This document shows positions 7,738-21,332 of a stretch of 64,000 bases of DNA, one piece after another. The position numbers and the translations under genes are program-made. Source of the stretch: Achromobacter ruhlandii (GTDB lineage Bacteria > Pseudomonadota > Gammaproteobacteria > Burkholderiales > Burkholderiaceae_B); NCBI RefSeq assembly GCF_902859695.1, contig NZ_CADIJL010000030.1, forward strand, positions 1-64,000, in the 5' to 3' direction. Below the pieces are notes generated by a model that was given only the letters and a program-made list of their open reading frames with translations, had not been told where the DNA came from and did not search any database. Each line of letters begins with the position of its first letter. Position 1 is the first letter of the stretch.

Positions 7738-9365
7738 GCGGCCCGCTGGAGCAGGCCCTGGTGCCGCCGGGCGGGGTGGCGCCGGTGTCGCGCCGGGCCA
7801 TGAACCTGGCGCATTTCCTGGTGCAGGCGGCGCGCCGCCACCCCACGCGCGCAGCGCTGGTCTGCGGCGAGGCCCGTCTGAACTGGCGCGAGCTGGACAC
7901 GCGCACGGCCGCCCTGGCGCGGGCGCTGGCCGAGCGCGGCGTGAGCAAGGGCGACCGGGTGCTGGTGCACGCGCGCAACAGCTTCGCGTTCGCCGAAACC
8001 CTGTTCGCCGTGCTGCGGCTGGGCGCGGTCTGGGTGCCGACCAATTGCCGCATCTCGCCGGACGAGGCGGTCTATCTGGCGCGGGCGGCCGGGATCAAGG
8101 CCTTCCTGTGCGAAGGCCAGTCTCCCGGGCACGCGGCGGCCGTGGCGCAGGCCATGCCCGACCTGGCCTTGCTGGCGCGGCTGGGCCCCGGCGAGTTCGG
8201 CGAGGCCGACACCGCTTCCCTGATCGCGGCGCATCTGGATGACGCGCCGGCGGCCTGCGCCGACGTGGACTATGACGATCCCTGCTGGTTCTTCTTTACT
8301 TCCGGCACCACCGGGCATCCGAAGGCGGCGGTGCTGACGCATGGCCAGATGGCGTTCGTGCTGACCAACCACCTGTGCGACCTGATGCCGGGCACCACCG
8401 AGCACGACGTCAGCCTGGTGGTGGCGCCGTTGTCGCATGGCGCGGGCATCCATTTCCTGACCCAGGTGGCGCGCGCCGCCGCCACCGTGCTGCCCGAGGG
8501 CGAGCGCTTCGACCCGGAAGAGGCCTGGCGCCTGGTGCAGGCGCACCGGGTGACCAACATGTTCACCGTGCCGACCATCGTCAAGCTGCTGGTCGAGCAC
8601 CCGGCGGTGGACGCCTTTGACCACTCCAGCCTGCGCTACGTGATCTACGCCGGCGCGCCCATGTACCGCGAAGACCAGAAGCGCGCGCTGGCCAAGCTGG
8701 GCCGGGTGCTGGTGCAGTACTTCGGGCTGGGCGAGGTCACGGGCAACATCACTGTGCTGCCGCCGCAACAGCACCATGACGGCGACGGCCCCGAGGCGCG
8801 CGTGGGCACCTGCGGCTACGAGCGCATCGGCATGCAGGTCAGCATCCAGGACGAGGCCGGCAATCCGCTGCCGGCGGGCCGGACGGGCGAGATCTGCGTC
8901 TGCGGGCCGGCGGTGTTCGCCGGCTATTACGACAACCCGGGCGCCAATGCCAAGGCCTTCCGCAACGGCTGGTTCCGCACAGGCGACCTGGGCTACCTGG
9001 ACGACGCGGGCTACCTCTACATCACCGGCCGCGAATCCGATATGTACATCTCGGGCGGCTCCAATATCTATCCGCGCGAGGTCGAGGAAAAGGTGCTGGC
9101 GCATCCGGCGATCGCGGAGGCGGCCGTGCTGGGGGTACCGGACCCGGTGTGGGGCGAGGTGGGGGTGATGGTGTGCGTGCTGCGACCCGGCGAGACACTG
9201 GAAGAGGAGGCCCTGCTGGCCTGGCTCGGATCGCGCATGGCGCGCTACAAGCTGCCGCGCCAGGTGTTCTTCTGGGATGCGCTGCCGCGGTCGGGCTACG
9301 GCAAGATCACCAAGAAGCTGGTGCGCGAGGCCCTGCGCGAGCGGGGCTGCCTGGCGCCCGCCTAG
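7734..9365 (+). CDS. Acyl-CoA synthetase (AMP-binding, ANL superfamily)
   Basis: Activates a carboxylic acid to its CoA thioester through an acyl-adenylate (543 residues). The P-loop-like motif FTSGTTGHPKAAVLTHG is at about 187-203, the adenylate motif YFGLGEVTGN near 330, the hinge RTGDLGYLDDAGYLYITGR near 420 and the catalytic lysine in GYGKITKK near 521. The ATG overlaps the thiolase stop (ATGA). With the thiolase and the SDR it forms an acid activation and beta-oxidation-like unit, probably fed by the TRAP transporter across the IclR gene. Confidence 0.9.
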   Translation: MSGPLEQALVPPGGVAPVSRRAMNLAHFLVQAARRHPTRAALVCGEARLNWRELDTRTAALARALAERGVSKGDRVLVHARNSFAFAETLFAVLRLGAVWVPTNCRISPDEAVYLARAAGIKAFLCEGQSPGHAAAVAQAMPDLALLARLGPGEFGEADTASLIAAHLDDAPAACADVDYDDPCWFFFTSGTTGHPKAAVLTHGQMAFVLTNHLCDLMPGTTEHDVSLVVAPLSHGAGIHFLTQVARAAATVLPEGERFDPEEAWRLVQAHRVTNMFTVPTIVKLLVEHPAVDAFDHSSLRYVIYAGAPMYREDQKRALAKLGRVLVQYFGLGEVTGNITVLPPQQHHDGDGPEARVGTCGYERIGMQVSIQDEAGNPLPAGRTGEICVCGPAVFAGYYDNPGANAKAFRNGWFRTGDLGYLDDAGYLYITGRESDMYISGGSNIYPREVEEKVLAHPAIAEAAVLGVPDPVWGEVGVMVCVLRPGETLEEEALLAWLGSRMARYKLPRQVFFWDALPRSGYGKITKKLVREALRERGCLAPA

Positions 9366-9449
9366 GAAACGGGGCCGCCGCGCGGCGGCCGCCCAAGAGG
9401 GTGCGGACATCGCGAACACATCGCGAGCACACAATGAGGAGACCGAATC

Positions 9450-10214
9450 ATGGATGGAGCGCAGGAAGCGGTGCTGGTCACGGGGGGCGCGTCGGGCATT
9501 GGCCTGGCCGTCGCGCGTGGCCTGCTGGGCGCGGGACGCCGGGTGCTGGTGGCCGACGTGTCGCAGGAACGGCTGGACGAGGTGCGAGGCCTGGCGCCGG
9601 CGGATCGGTTGGGCTGCGTGCGGATGGATGTGTCCGACGAGGCGCAGGTGAGCGAGGCGATCGCGAGGCTGGAGTCCGACTTCGGGCCGATCGCCGGGCT
9701 GGTCAATTCGGCGGGTATCGGCCGCGACGTGCCGTTCCTGGAGACGGACACGGCGTTGCTGCGGCGGATCCTGGAAGTTAACCTGGTGGGGTCGTTCGTG
9801 GTGGCGCGCGAGGCGGCCCGGCGCATGCGCGATCGCGGCCGCGGGTCGATCGTGAACATCGCGTCCGTGTCGGGCATCCGCGGCAACGCGGGCCGGGCGG
9901 CGTACGGCGCTTCCAAGGGAGGCGTGGTGACGCTGACCCGGGTGATGGCGGTGGAGCTGGCCGCCTACGGCATCCGCGTGAACGCGGTTGCGCCCGGGCC
10001 GATCGAGACGCCGCTGGTGAGCCAGATGCACACGGATGAGGCGCGCGCGGCCTGGCGCCGGGTGGTGCCGCAGCATCGCTACGCGGCGCCGGAGGAACTG
10101 AACGGCACCATCGGCTGGCTGCTGGACGAGTCGCAGTCCAGCTACGTGACCGGGCAGGTGATTTGTGTGGACGGCGGCTTCACCGCGGCGGGCATGCTGC
10201 CGGCGGTGCATTGA
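9450..10214 (+). CDS. Short-chain dehydrogenase/reductase
   Basis: NAD(P)-dependent oxidoreductase of 254 residues. The cofactor motif TGGASGIG is at residues 11-18, NSAG near 88, NIASVSG contains the active serine, and YGASK has Tyr152 and Lys156. The C-terminus has the usual VTGQVICVDGGF. A ribosome site (GAGGAGA) precedes the ATG. It probably oxidises a hydroxyacyl-CoA or alcohol in the same pathway as the neighbouring thiolase and ligase. A perfect 18-bp GC palindrome (9373-9390) lies in the gap before it. Confidence 0.9.
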   Translation: MDGAQEAVLVTGGASGIGLAVARGLLGAGRRVLVADVSQERLDEVRGLAPADRLGCVRMDVSDEAQVSEAIARLESDFGPIAGLVNSAGIGRDVPFLETDTALLRRILEVNLVGSFVVAREAARRMRDRGRGSIVNIASVSGIRGNAGRAAYGASKGGVVTLTRVMAVELAAYGIRVNAVAPGPIETPLVSQMHTDEARAAWRRVVPQHRYAAPEELNGTIGWLLDESQSSYVTGQVICVDGGFTAAGMLPAVH

Positions 10215-10272
10215 CGCCCGCGTTTTCAGCTTTCATTCCCATCTTGCGCCACAAGCGCACGGAGTGCACATC

Positions 10273-10836
10273 ATGCGAACCACCACCGTGGATCGTTCGT
10301 TGCGGGGATCACCGGTATTGCCCCGCCCCAGGACGCTGATACACCCGGGAGCCTTCAACCCGGTCCGGATACACAGCCGCTGCGCGCGGCGCGGCCGCCA
10401 TGTCCGGCTGGCGCTGCAGCCCGGCGCCAGTCTGTTCGAGGCGCTGGTCAATGGCCTGGCGCCGCTGGGCGTGGAGAACGCCTCGATGACGCTGCTGAGC
10501 GGCGAATTCAGCCATCTCGACTACTGCACCGCGCCGCCGGACCCGGCGCATCTGCGGGTGGTGGCGTACACCGCGCCGATCGCGGCGGGCGCGGCCACGC
10601 TGATCTTCGGCAACGCCACGCTGGGCAAGGGCGACAACGGCGAGCCGCTGGTGCACTGTCACGCGGCGTTCTGCGATCAGGGCGGGGCGTTGCTGGGCGG
10701 GCACCTGATTCCGCAGACATCGATCGTGGGCGCGGGGCCGGTGACGGTACTGGTGACGGCGCTGGAAGGCTTCGAACTGCGCGCCACTTATGACGCCGAA
10801 ACCAATTTGCGGCTACTGCAGCCGCGGGAGATCTGA
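10273..10836 (+). CDS. PPC/DUF296-domain protein, first of a tandem pair
   Basis: Cytoplasmic protein of 187 residues. The segment from about 55 to 180 (ASLFEALVNGLAPLGVENASM..., GEPLVHCHAAFCDQGGALLGGHLI) matches the PPC (plant and prokaryote conserved, DUF296) fold, which forms trimers and is found in AT-hook plant proteins and in small bacterial proteins of unclear role. The HCHAAF and GGHL histidines are those thought to bind metal in the family. The basic N-terminal 45 residues are atypical. The gene lies 58 bases after the SDR and 2 bases before a second PPC gene. Confidence 0.65.
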   Translation: MRTTTVDRSLRGSPVLPRPRTLIHPGAFNPVRIHSRCARRGRHVRLALQPGASLFEALVNGLAPLGVENASMTLLSGEFSHLDYCTAPPDPAHLRVVAYTAPIAAGAATLIFGNATLGKGDNGEPLVHCHAAFCDQGGALLGGHLIPQTSIVGAGPVTVLVTALEGFELRATYDAETNLRLLQPREI

Positions 10837-10838
10837 CG

Positions 10839-11228
10839 ATGATGCCGGCCGAGGTCGAAAGCGGAAGCATGGGGCGGGTGGCGTATGCGCGCATCGGGCC
10901 CAACGAGGATCTGGTGCAGGGGGTCGAGAAGCTGTGCCTGGCGGAGGGGTTTCGCAACGCCTTCGTGCGCGGCGCGCTTGGGAGCCTGGTGGATGCCTGC
11001 CTGTATGCGCGGGGCGGGGAGGTGCGGCAGCTGGAGGGGCCGGCGGTGGAGATCGTGAGCCTGGCGGGAGAGGTGCGCGCGCAGGCGGACGGGTCGGTGG
11101 TGGCCTCGTTGTCGGGGGTGGTGGCGGACCCGGCGGGGCGGGTGCACGGCGGGGTGTTCGTCCCGGGGGCGAACCCTGTCTGCATGACGTTCGAGGTGAC
11201 GTTGGAGGAGTGGCTGCCGGACGGGTGA
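10839..11228 (+). CDS. PPC/DUF296-domain protein, second of a tandem pair
   Basis: A 129-residue single-domain PPC protein: EDLVQGVEKLCLAEGFRNAFVRGALGSL, then GVVADPAGRVHGGVFVPGANPVCMTFEVTLEEW. It starts 2 bases after the preceding PPC gene, so the two are co-translated and may form a mixed oligomer. Two adjacent ATG codons (10839 and 10842) are possible starts. In bacteria such proteins are often placed beside CoA or carboxylate catabolism genes, as here. No reaction can be assigned. Confidence 0.7.
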   Translation: MMPAEVESGSMGRVAYARIGPNEDLVQGVEKLCLAEGFRNAFVRGALGSLVDACLYARGGEVRQLEGPAVEIVSLAGEVRAQADGSVVASLSGVVADPAGRVHGGVFVPGANPVCMTFEVTLEEWLPDG

Positions 11229-11289
11229 TTTGCGCGCGGGGTTGTCGCCGCCATTGGTCTTGTTGGCCGCGAGACGAGGGGGAGACGGG

Positions 11290-12726
11290 CTATGCCGACC
11301 ATCCCAGCAGATGGATGGCGATACCCGCCACGCAACACACGCCTAGCGTGGCCATCATTCCCGCCTTGAAGCGAAAGAGCATGAACATGGCGACGGCGGC
11401 CAGCAGCAAGGACCACGGGTCCAGGCTTGCCAGGACGGGAATCTGCAGCGTGAAGCCATGCGCGTGCCTGACCTCGACCTGCCCGAACAAGGTGTGCAGG
11501 GCGAACCAGATCGCCAGGTTCAGGATGACGCCGACCACGGCGGCGGTGATGGTCGAGAGCGCCGCGCTTAGCGCCTTGTTGTTGCGCAGCGACTCCATGT
11601 ACGGGGCGCCAACGAAGACCAGCAGGAAGGAGGGGGCGAACGTCGTCCATTTGGCGAGCACCCCTCCCAGCGTGCCCGCGAGGGCCGGATCGAGGGCGCC
11701 GGGCTGGCGGTAGGCGGCCATGAAGCCCACGAACTGCACCACGCTGATCAGCGGGCCGGGCGTGGTTTCGGCCATGCCCAGGCCGGCCAGCATTTCGCCG
11801 GGCGCGAGCCAGTGATAGTGCTCGACCGCCTGTTGCGCCACGTAGGAGAGAATCGCATAGGCGCCGCCGAACGTGACCACCGCCATCTTGCTGAAGAACT
11901 CGGCGATTCGCGTATAGACGTTGTCGGTTCCCAGCAGCGTCACCAGGACGGCCAACGGAGCCAGCCAGGCGACCAGGTTGATGGCGAGGATCTTGATCGC
12001 CCGGGCCAGAGAGGGCTTTACGTGTTCCGGAACTTCGATGGCGAAGGCGGCGTCGATGGCGGCCGTCTGTCCTTCGTCCTTCGCGGCGGCGCCGTGGCCA
12101 GCCCCCGCCTTGATGCCCTGCCATCCCAGCGCGTTGCCGGCCAGGCCTGTCGCCGCGGCGGCGGCGATGATGAGGGGGAAGGGCGCGGCCAGGAAGAAAA
12201 TGGCAATGAACGAGAGCCCCGCGACGCCCACCATCGTCCGCGTCTTGAGGGCTCGACGCCCCACCCGCTGGACGGCTTCCAGCACCACCGCCAGCACGGC
12301 CGCCTTCAAGCCGAAGAACAGCGCCTGGACCACACCCACATCGCCGTAGCTCGCATAGATCCAGCTCAGGACGCCCAGGGCGATCAGGCCCGGAAAGATG
12401 AACAGAATGCCCGCGACCAACCCACCGCGGGTGCGGTGCAGCAGCCAGCCGATGTATACCGCCAGCTTGTGCGCTTCAGGGCCGGGAAGCAGCGTGCAGT
12501 AGTTCAGGGCGTGCAGGAATCGCGTTTCGCTGATCCAGCGCTTTTCCTCGACGAGAATCCGGTGCATCACCGCGATCTGTCCGGCAGGGCCGCCAAAGCT
12601 CAGGGCCGCGACGCGGCACCAGACCCAGAACGCCTCGCGGAAAGACACGCCGTGACGCTCGTGCGCCGGAACCCGTGGTTTTGTGGAATCGCCTGCGTGG
12701 AGCGGCTCGGCCGTTTTGGCTTGCAT
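11290..12726 (-). CDS. chrA: Chromate efflux transporter ChrA
   Basis: Inner-membrane CHR-family protein of 478 residues with two homologous halves, exporting chromate. The first half has the family signature SFGGPAGQIAVMH (about 43) and LPGPEAHKLAVYIGW. The second has VVTFGGAYAILSYV and the PGPLISVVQFVGF stretch. Between the halves is a hydrophilic linker (about 205-240). It follows chrB on the same strand with 120 bases between, the usual chrBA order. A ribosome site (AGGTG) precedes the ATG at 12726. Confidence 0.93.
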   Translation of the reverse strand: MQAKTAEPLHAGDSTKPRVPAHERHGVSFREAFWVWCRVAALSFGGPAGQIAVMHRILVEEKRWISETRFLHALNYCTLLPGPEAHKLAVYIGWLLHRTRGGLVAGILFIFPGLIALGVLSWIYASYGDVGVVQALFFGLKAAVLAVVLEAVQRVGRRALKTRTMVGVAGLSFIAIFFLAAPFPLIIAAAAATGLAGNALGWQGIKAGAGHGAAAKDEGQTAAIDAAFAIEVPEHVKPSLARAIKILAINLVAWLAPLAVLVTLLGTDNVYTRIAEFFSKMAVVTFGGAYAILSYVAQQAVEHYHWLAPGEMLAGLGMAETTPGPLISVVQFVGFMAAYRQPGALDPALAGTLGGVLAKWTTFAPSFLLVFVGAPYMESLRNNKALSAALSTITAAVVGVILNLAIWFALHTLFGQVEVRHAHGFTLQIPVLASLDPWSLLLAAVAMFMLFRFKAGMMATLGVCCVAGIAIHLLGWSA

Positions 12727-12846
12727 CTTTTCACCTGCTTGTTCTGTTCGTTGCCCGGTTTTTTCGGTGGGTCGTTGACTATGGGATATCGGCCAGGCGG
12801 TTCATGGCGGTTTCCGGCAGATAGCCCGCCGCGCCGATCGGTCGCG

Positions 12847-13815
12847 CTAGGTCTTGTGGCCGGTGGCGAAGTGGGCATAGAGGGAGTCCAGCACCGCGCC
12901 GATTTCGGCCAGCAGGGCATCATCGTCATCCTGAATGCGCTTGCGGGCGCCGGCCAGCATGGCTTCGAACCCGGCCGCTTCCGGCACCGGCGTGCCGCCG
13001 ACGTCCAGGGCGTGCACCAGCGCGCCCAGGCGCGCCAGGCCGCGGTTCCCGTCCAGCCCAAAACTGGCGAGCAGGACCTCAAAGGAGACCCGATCGCCCA
13101 CGTGGGTGAATGTCGCTCCATCGAAATCGAAGCCCAGCGCGTCGGGCGGGCAGTCGGAGGGCGTTTCCAGCCACAGGAAGCGAGCGGCCGGATCGATGAA
13201 CCGCTGGATCAGCCACGCGGACGCGACACGGTCAACCCAGAGATGACGCCGGGTCGCCCATAGGCGCCCTCGGTAATGGGTCGGATCGCGGCGCGCAATG
13301 CTTGCATCGACGGCGCGAGGTTCGCTGGGCGACAGGAGGGACTCGATGGCGTGGGCGAAGTCACGCCACTGCGCTTGCGCGCGCAGGGAGGCTTCGTTGG
13401 GGAAGAAATCCATCCGCCGCAGCGCCTGGAAACTGCGCTCGTGCCGGCGCGCCAGCCGATTCAATTCGGCGGGCTGCAGGGCAGGCAAGGTGGTGCGGCC
13501 CTCCGACAGTTCGGCCAGCCAGCTTTCGTAGTCCTGGGTTCGGTCAAAACGTGAGACGAACGCCTCGGATTCCTCGGCATCTTTCGGCTGGACCTTCAGA
13601 AGCCAGGCTTGCCCGCCTTCATCTCGGGCCTCGGCGGCCAGGTCGGAAAGCTGGAAGGCCTGCTCGGCATGGGCGGGCAACAGGTAGGCCCCATCCCGCA
13701 ACGCGGCGCAGCCCAGGGCTTTGACGGCTCGCCAGATCCGCATGCGCGCGGTGGCGCTGTCGGTCGGCAGGCTGACAATGAGGAGAAGCCAGGCAGGGGT
13801 GTGCGGCGCGTTCAT
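12847..13815 (-). CDS. chrB: Chromate resistance regulator ChrB
   Basis: Protein of 322 residues with the ChrB N-terminal domain (WLLLIVSLPTDSATARMRIWRAVKALGCAALRDGAYLLP) and the ChrB C-terminal domain (WATRRHLWVDRVASAWLIQRFIDP, DFDGATFTHVGDRVSFE). ChrB acts as a chromate-responsive regulator of chrA. It lies upstream of chrA on the same strand, and a perfect 9-bp inverted repeat sits 23 bases before its start, fitting autoregulation. Confidence 0.93.
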   Translation of the reverse strand: MNAPHTPAWLLLIVSLPTDSATARMRIWRAVKALGCAALRDGAYLLPAHAEQAFQLSDLAAEARDEGGQAWLLKVQPKDAEESEAFVSRFDRTQDYESWLAELSEGRTTLPALQPAELNRLARRHERSFQALRRMDFFPNEASLRAQAQWRDFAHAIESLLSPSEPRAVDASIARRDPTHYRGRLWATRRHLWVDRVASAWLIQRFIDPAARFLWLETPSDCPPDALGFDFDGATFTHVGDRVSFEVLLASFGLDGNRGLARLGALVHALDVGGTPVPEAAGFEAMLAGARKRIQDDDDALLAEIGAVLDSLYAHFATGHKT

Positions 13816-13837
13816 GACGGCAGAATATGGCCGGATC

Positions 13838-13865
13838 GCGATCTCTGCAATGATGTAGAGATCGC
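13838..13865. promoter_or_regulatory. Inverted repeat upstream of chrB (probable ChrB operator)
   Basis: Arms GCGATCTCT and AGAGATCGC, perfectly complementary, separated by 10 bases. The position, just upstream of the chrB start at 13815, fits an operator of the chrBA operon. Confidence 0.55.
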
Positions 13866-13928
13866 TACAAAGACTGCGTCGTTCGCCGGCATCGCCGCCC
13901 GGCTACCGGCCGGGCTTGCACGCTTGCG

Positions 13929-14897
13929 CTAGGGCCTTGCGCCCCTGGCCGCTGTTTCCGTTTTCGCCAATGCCGGCTGTTTGGGGCGGAAGCTGGCGAA
14001 ATCCGCCCAGCATTGCTGTGTGTAGCTGTAGAGCGCGTCCTGGGCCTTCAGCGGGCTGCGGCCGGCGAGGCGGGCGAGAACGTAGTGGCCCTGGCGCTGG
14101 GGGTCGGCAGGAAGAGGAACTTCGACCAGGTCGCCGGCCTGCTGCTCCTGGCGGGTGACGCAGATGACGCCCAGCAGCAGGGTGTCGGTGGCGAGGGCCA
14201 GGTGGACCAGGGGAGCCAGGCTTTCGCAGCGCACGCTGACCATCTGCTCGGGGGCGCCGGCGGGGCCGAGGGTTTCGGCCAGGCGCAGGGCGACCTCGGG
14301 GCTGAGGGTGCTGGAGGCGACGGGGTACTGGCGGATGTGATCGATGGTGGGGCGGCGGTGGGCCAGGATGGGGTGATCCTTGCGACAGACCATGCCGGCG
14401 CGCAGGGGCGCGAGGGGCCGGGTCTCGATGTCGGCGGCGCCGTACAGCATGCGGGCGTCGCAGACCATGGCGTCGATGCGTTCGGCGCGCAGCAGATCGA
14501 GCAGGGTGGCGGTGGTGCCGAGTTCGGCCGCCACGCGCACCTGCGGATGGCGAGCGGCCATGTGCGCCAGGAACGGCGTCAGCAACAGTGAGGCGGGGGT
14601 AGGACTGAGTCCGATAGACAGGGTGCCCGATTCGCCGCCGGCCAGCGTCTTGAGCTCGCGCCGCAGCTCGGCTTCTTCGTAGCGCATGCGGCGGGCGCGT
14701 TCCGCGACGCAGGCGCCGTAGGGCGTGAGGCGCACCTGGCGGGTGCCGCGGTCCAGCAGCGGCAGGCCAAGCTCGGCCTCCAGCGCCTGGATGCTGCGGC
14801 TGAGCGCGGGCTGGGACAGGTTGACCTTGTCGGCGGCGCGCGAAAAGGTGCCGTGTTCGACCACGGCGAGCAGATGCTTGAGTTTCTGGAAGTCCAT
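13929..14897 (-). CDS. LysR-family transcriptional regulator
   Basis: A 322-residue LTTR. The winged helix is at residues 1-60 (FSRAADKVNLSQPALSRSIQALEAELGLPLLDR) and the effector-binding domain at about 90-300. It is divergent from the penicillin acylase gene, 150 bases away, and probably controls it. The C-terminal tail is Ala/Lys-rich and variable. The inducer is unknown. Confidence 0.9.
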   Translation of the reverse strand: MDFQKLKHLLAVVEHGTFSRAADKVNLSQPALSRSIQALEAELGLPLLDRGTRQVRLTPYGACVAERARRMRYEEAELRRELKTLAGGESGTLSIGLSPTPASLLLTPFLAHMAARHPQVRVAAELGTTATLLDLLRAERIDAMVCDARMLYGAADIETRPLAPLRAGMVCRKDHPILAHRRPTIDHIRQYPVASSTLSPEVALRLAETLGPAGAPEQMVSVRCESLAPLVHLALATDTLLLGVICVTRQEQQAGDLVEVPLPADPQRQGHYVLARLAGRSPLKAQDALYSYTQQCWADFASFRPKQPALAKTETAARGARP

Positions 14898-17616
14898 GTT
14901 CCAACCGCATGAATCATATGAATCAAATGCATTGGAATTATAGATTGGGCCTCCGTATCATGGTCCGCGGACGGCGCCCGGCAGAGGCGCCGCCATCGCC
15001 CGCGGCCGGCTCGCGGCGCGGTCCCATTCGATACGGAGACAGATTCAATGAAGCAGCATGTGTTGTCGGCCGCCCTGTTGGCGGCCAGTTCGTGCCTGCC
15101 CGCGATGGCGGCGCAGGCCGTGGCGCAACCCGTGGCGCCCGCCGCCGGACAGGCCGCCGAGGCCGTCGCGGCGGCGCCGCGGGGCGCCGATGGCAAGGTC
15201 ACGATCCGGCGTGACGCCTATGGCATGCCGCACATCTATGCGGACACGGTGTACGGCATCTTCTATGGCTACGGCTACGCGGTGGCGCAGGACCGGCTGT
15301 TCCAGATGGAGATGGCGCGCCGCAGCACCCAGGGCCGGGTGGCCGAGGTGCTGGGCGCGTCGATGGTGGGGTTCGACAAGTCGATCCGCGCCAATTTCTC
15401 GCCCGAGCGCATCCAACGCCAATTGGCGGCGCTGCCGGCCTCGGACCGCCAGGTGCTGGACGGCTACGCGGCCGGCATGAACGCCTGGCTGGCGCGGGTG
15501 CGGGCCGAGCCCGGCACGTTGATGCCCAAGGAGTTCAACGACCTGGGCTTCGCGCCGGCCGACTGGACCGCCTACGACGTGGCGATGATCTTCATCGGCA
15601 CGATGGCCAACCGCTTCTCGGACGCCAATAGCGAAATCGACAACCTGGCGCTGCTGACGGCGCTCAAGGACAGGCACGGCGACGCCGAGGCCATGCGCAT
15701 CTTCAACCAGCTGCGCTGGCTGACCGACAGCCGCGCGCCGACCACGGTGCCGCCCGAAGCGGGTAGCTACCAGCCGGCCGTGTTCCAGCCTGAAAGCGCG
15801 GACAAGCTGGCCTACGCGCTGCCGCGCTATGACGGCACGCCGCCGATGCTCGAACGCGTGGTGCGCGATCCGGCCACGCGCGGCGTGGTCGATGGCGCGC
15901 CCGCCACGCTGCGGGCTCGGCTGGCCGAGCAGTACGCGCAATCCGGCCAGCCGGGCATCGCCGGCTTTCCCACGACCAGCAACATGTGGATCGTGGGGCG
16001 CGACCATGCCAAGGACGCCCGTTCGATCCTGCTGAACGGCCCGCAGTTCGGCTGGTGGAACCCGGCCTACACCTACGGCATCGGCCTGCACGGCGCCGGC
16101 TTCGACGTGGTCGGCAACACGCCGTTCGCTTATCCCGGCATCCTGTTCGGCCACAATGCGCACGTGGCCTGGGGCTCGACCGCCGGTTTCGGCGATGACG
16201 TCGACATCTTCGCGGAAAAGCTCGATCCAGCCGACCGCACTCGTTATTTCCACGACGGGCAATGGAAGACGCTGGAAAAACGCACCGACCTGATCCTGGT
16301 GAAGGACGCGGCGCCGGTGACGCTGGACGTGTACCGCAGCGTGCACGGCCTGATCGTCAAGTTCGACGACGCGCAGCACGTGGCCTACGCCAAGGCGCGC
16401 GCCTGGGAAGGCTTCGAATTGCAGTCGCTGATGGCCTGGACCCGCAAGACGCAGTCGGCCAACTGGGAACAATGGAAGGCGCAGGCGGCGCGCCACGCGC
16501 TGACCATCAACTGGTACTACGCCGACGACCGCGGCAACATCGGCTACGCCCATACCGGCTTCTATCCCAGGCGCCGCCCCGGCCACGACCCGCGCCTGCC
16601 GGTGCCGGGCACGGGCGAGATGGACTGGCAGGGCCTGCTGCCGTTCTCGACCAATCCGCAGGTCTACAACCCGCGCCAGGGCTTCATCGCCAACTGGAAC
16701 AACCAGCCGATGCGCGGCTACCCGTCCACCGACCTGTTCGCCATCGTGTGGGGCCAGGCCGACCGCTACGCCGAGATCGAGACGCGCCTGAAGGCCATGA
16801 CCGCCAACGGCGGCAAGGTCAGCGCGCAGCAGATGTGGGACCTGATCCGCACCACCAGCTACGCCGACGTCAACCGCCGCCACTTCCTGCCGTTCCTGCA
16901 GCGCGCGGTGCAAGGGCTGCCGGCCGACGATCCGCGCGCGCGGCTGGTGGCGGGGCTGGCGGCGTGGGACGGCATGGCGACCAGCGAGCGCCAGCCGGGC
17001 TACTTCGACAACGCCGGTCCGGCGGTGATGGACGCCTGGCTGCGCGCCATGCTCAAGCGCACGCTGGCCGACGAGATGCCGGCTGACTTCTTCAAGTGGT
17101 ACAGCGCCACCGGCTACCCGACGCCGCAGGCGCCGGCCACCGGTTCGCTCAACCTGACCGCCGGCGTCAAGGTGCTGTTCAACGCCCTGGCCGGCCCCGA
17201 GGCCGGGGTGCCGCAGCGCTATGACTTCTTCAACGGCGCGCGCGCCGATGACGTGATCCTGGCGGCGCTGGACGATGCGCTGGCGGCGTTGCGCCAGGCC
17301 TATGGGCAGGATCCGGCCGCGTGGAAGATCCCGGCGCCGCCGATGGTGTTCGCGCCCAAGAACTTCCTGGGCGTGCCGCAGGCCGACGCCAAGGCGGTGC
17401 TGAGCTACCCGGCCACGCAGAACCGCGGCACCGAGAACAACATGACGGTGTTCGACGGCAAGTCGGTGCGGGCGGTGGACGTGGTGGCGCCGGGGCAAAG
17501 CGGTTTCGTCGCCCCGGACGGGACCCCGTCGCCGCACACCCGCGACCAGTTCGACCTGTACAACACCTTCGGCAGCAAGCGGGTGTGGTTCACGGCGGAC
17601 GAGGTGCGGCGCAACG

Positions 17617-21237
<3,621 letters not shown>

Positions 21238-21307
21238 ATCAATGCTCCCTCCAGAGCCTGCATGGTCACGCATCCGGCGCGCTGGCGATAGCGATAGTTA
21301 TTCAATC

Positions 21308-21332
21308 ATGGGTTGAGATAAACTCAACCCAT
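21308..21332. promoter_or_regulatory. Perfect inverted repeat overlapping the LysR start codon
   Basis: Arms ATGGGTTGAG and CTCAACCCAT around ATAAA, 10 bp each. The right arm runs into the annotated ATG at 21331. It lies between the LysR gene and the divergent double ABC exporter, about 70 bases from the exporter start, so binding could affect both. Confidence 0.6.

Noticed and set aside
9373-9390. 18-bp GC palindrome as a terminator between ligase and SDR genes
   Set aside because: No T-run follows and the genes appear to be one operon.
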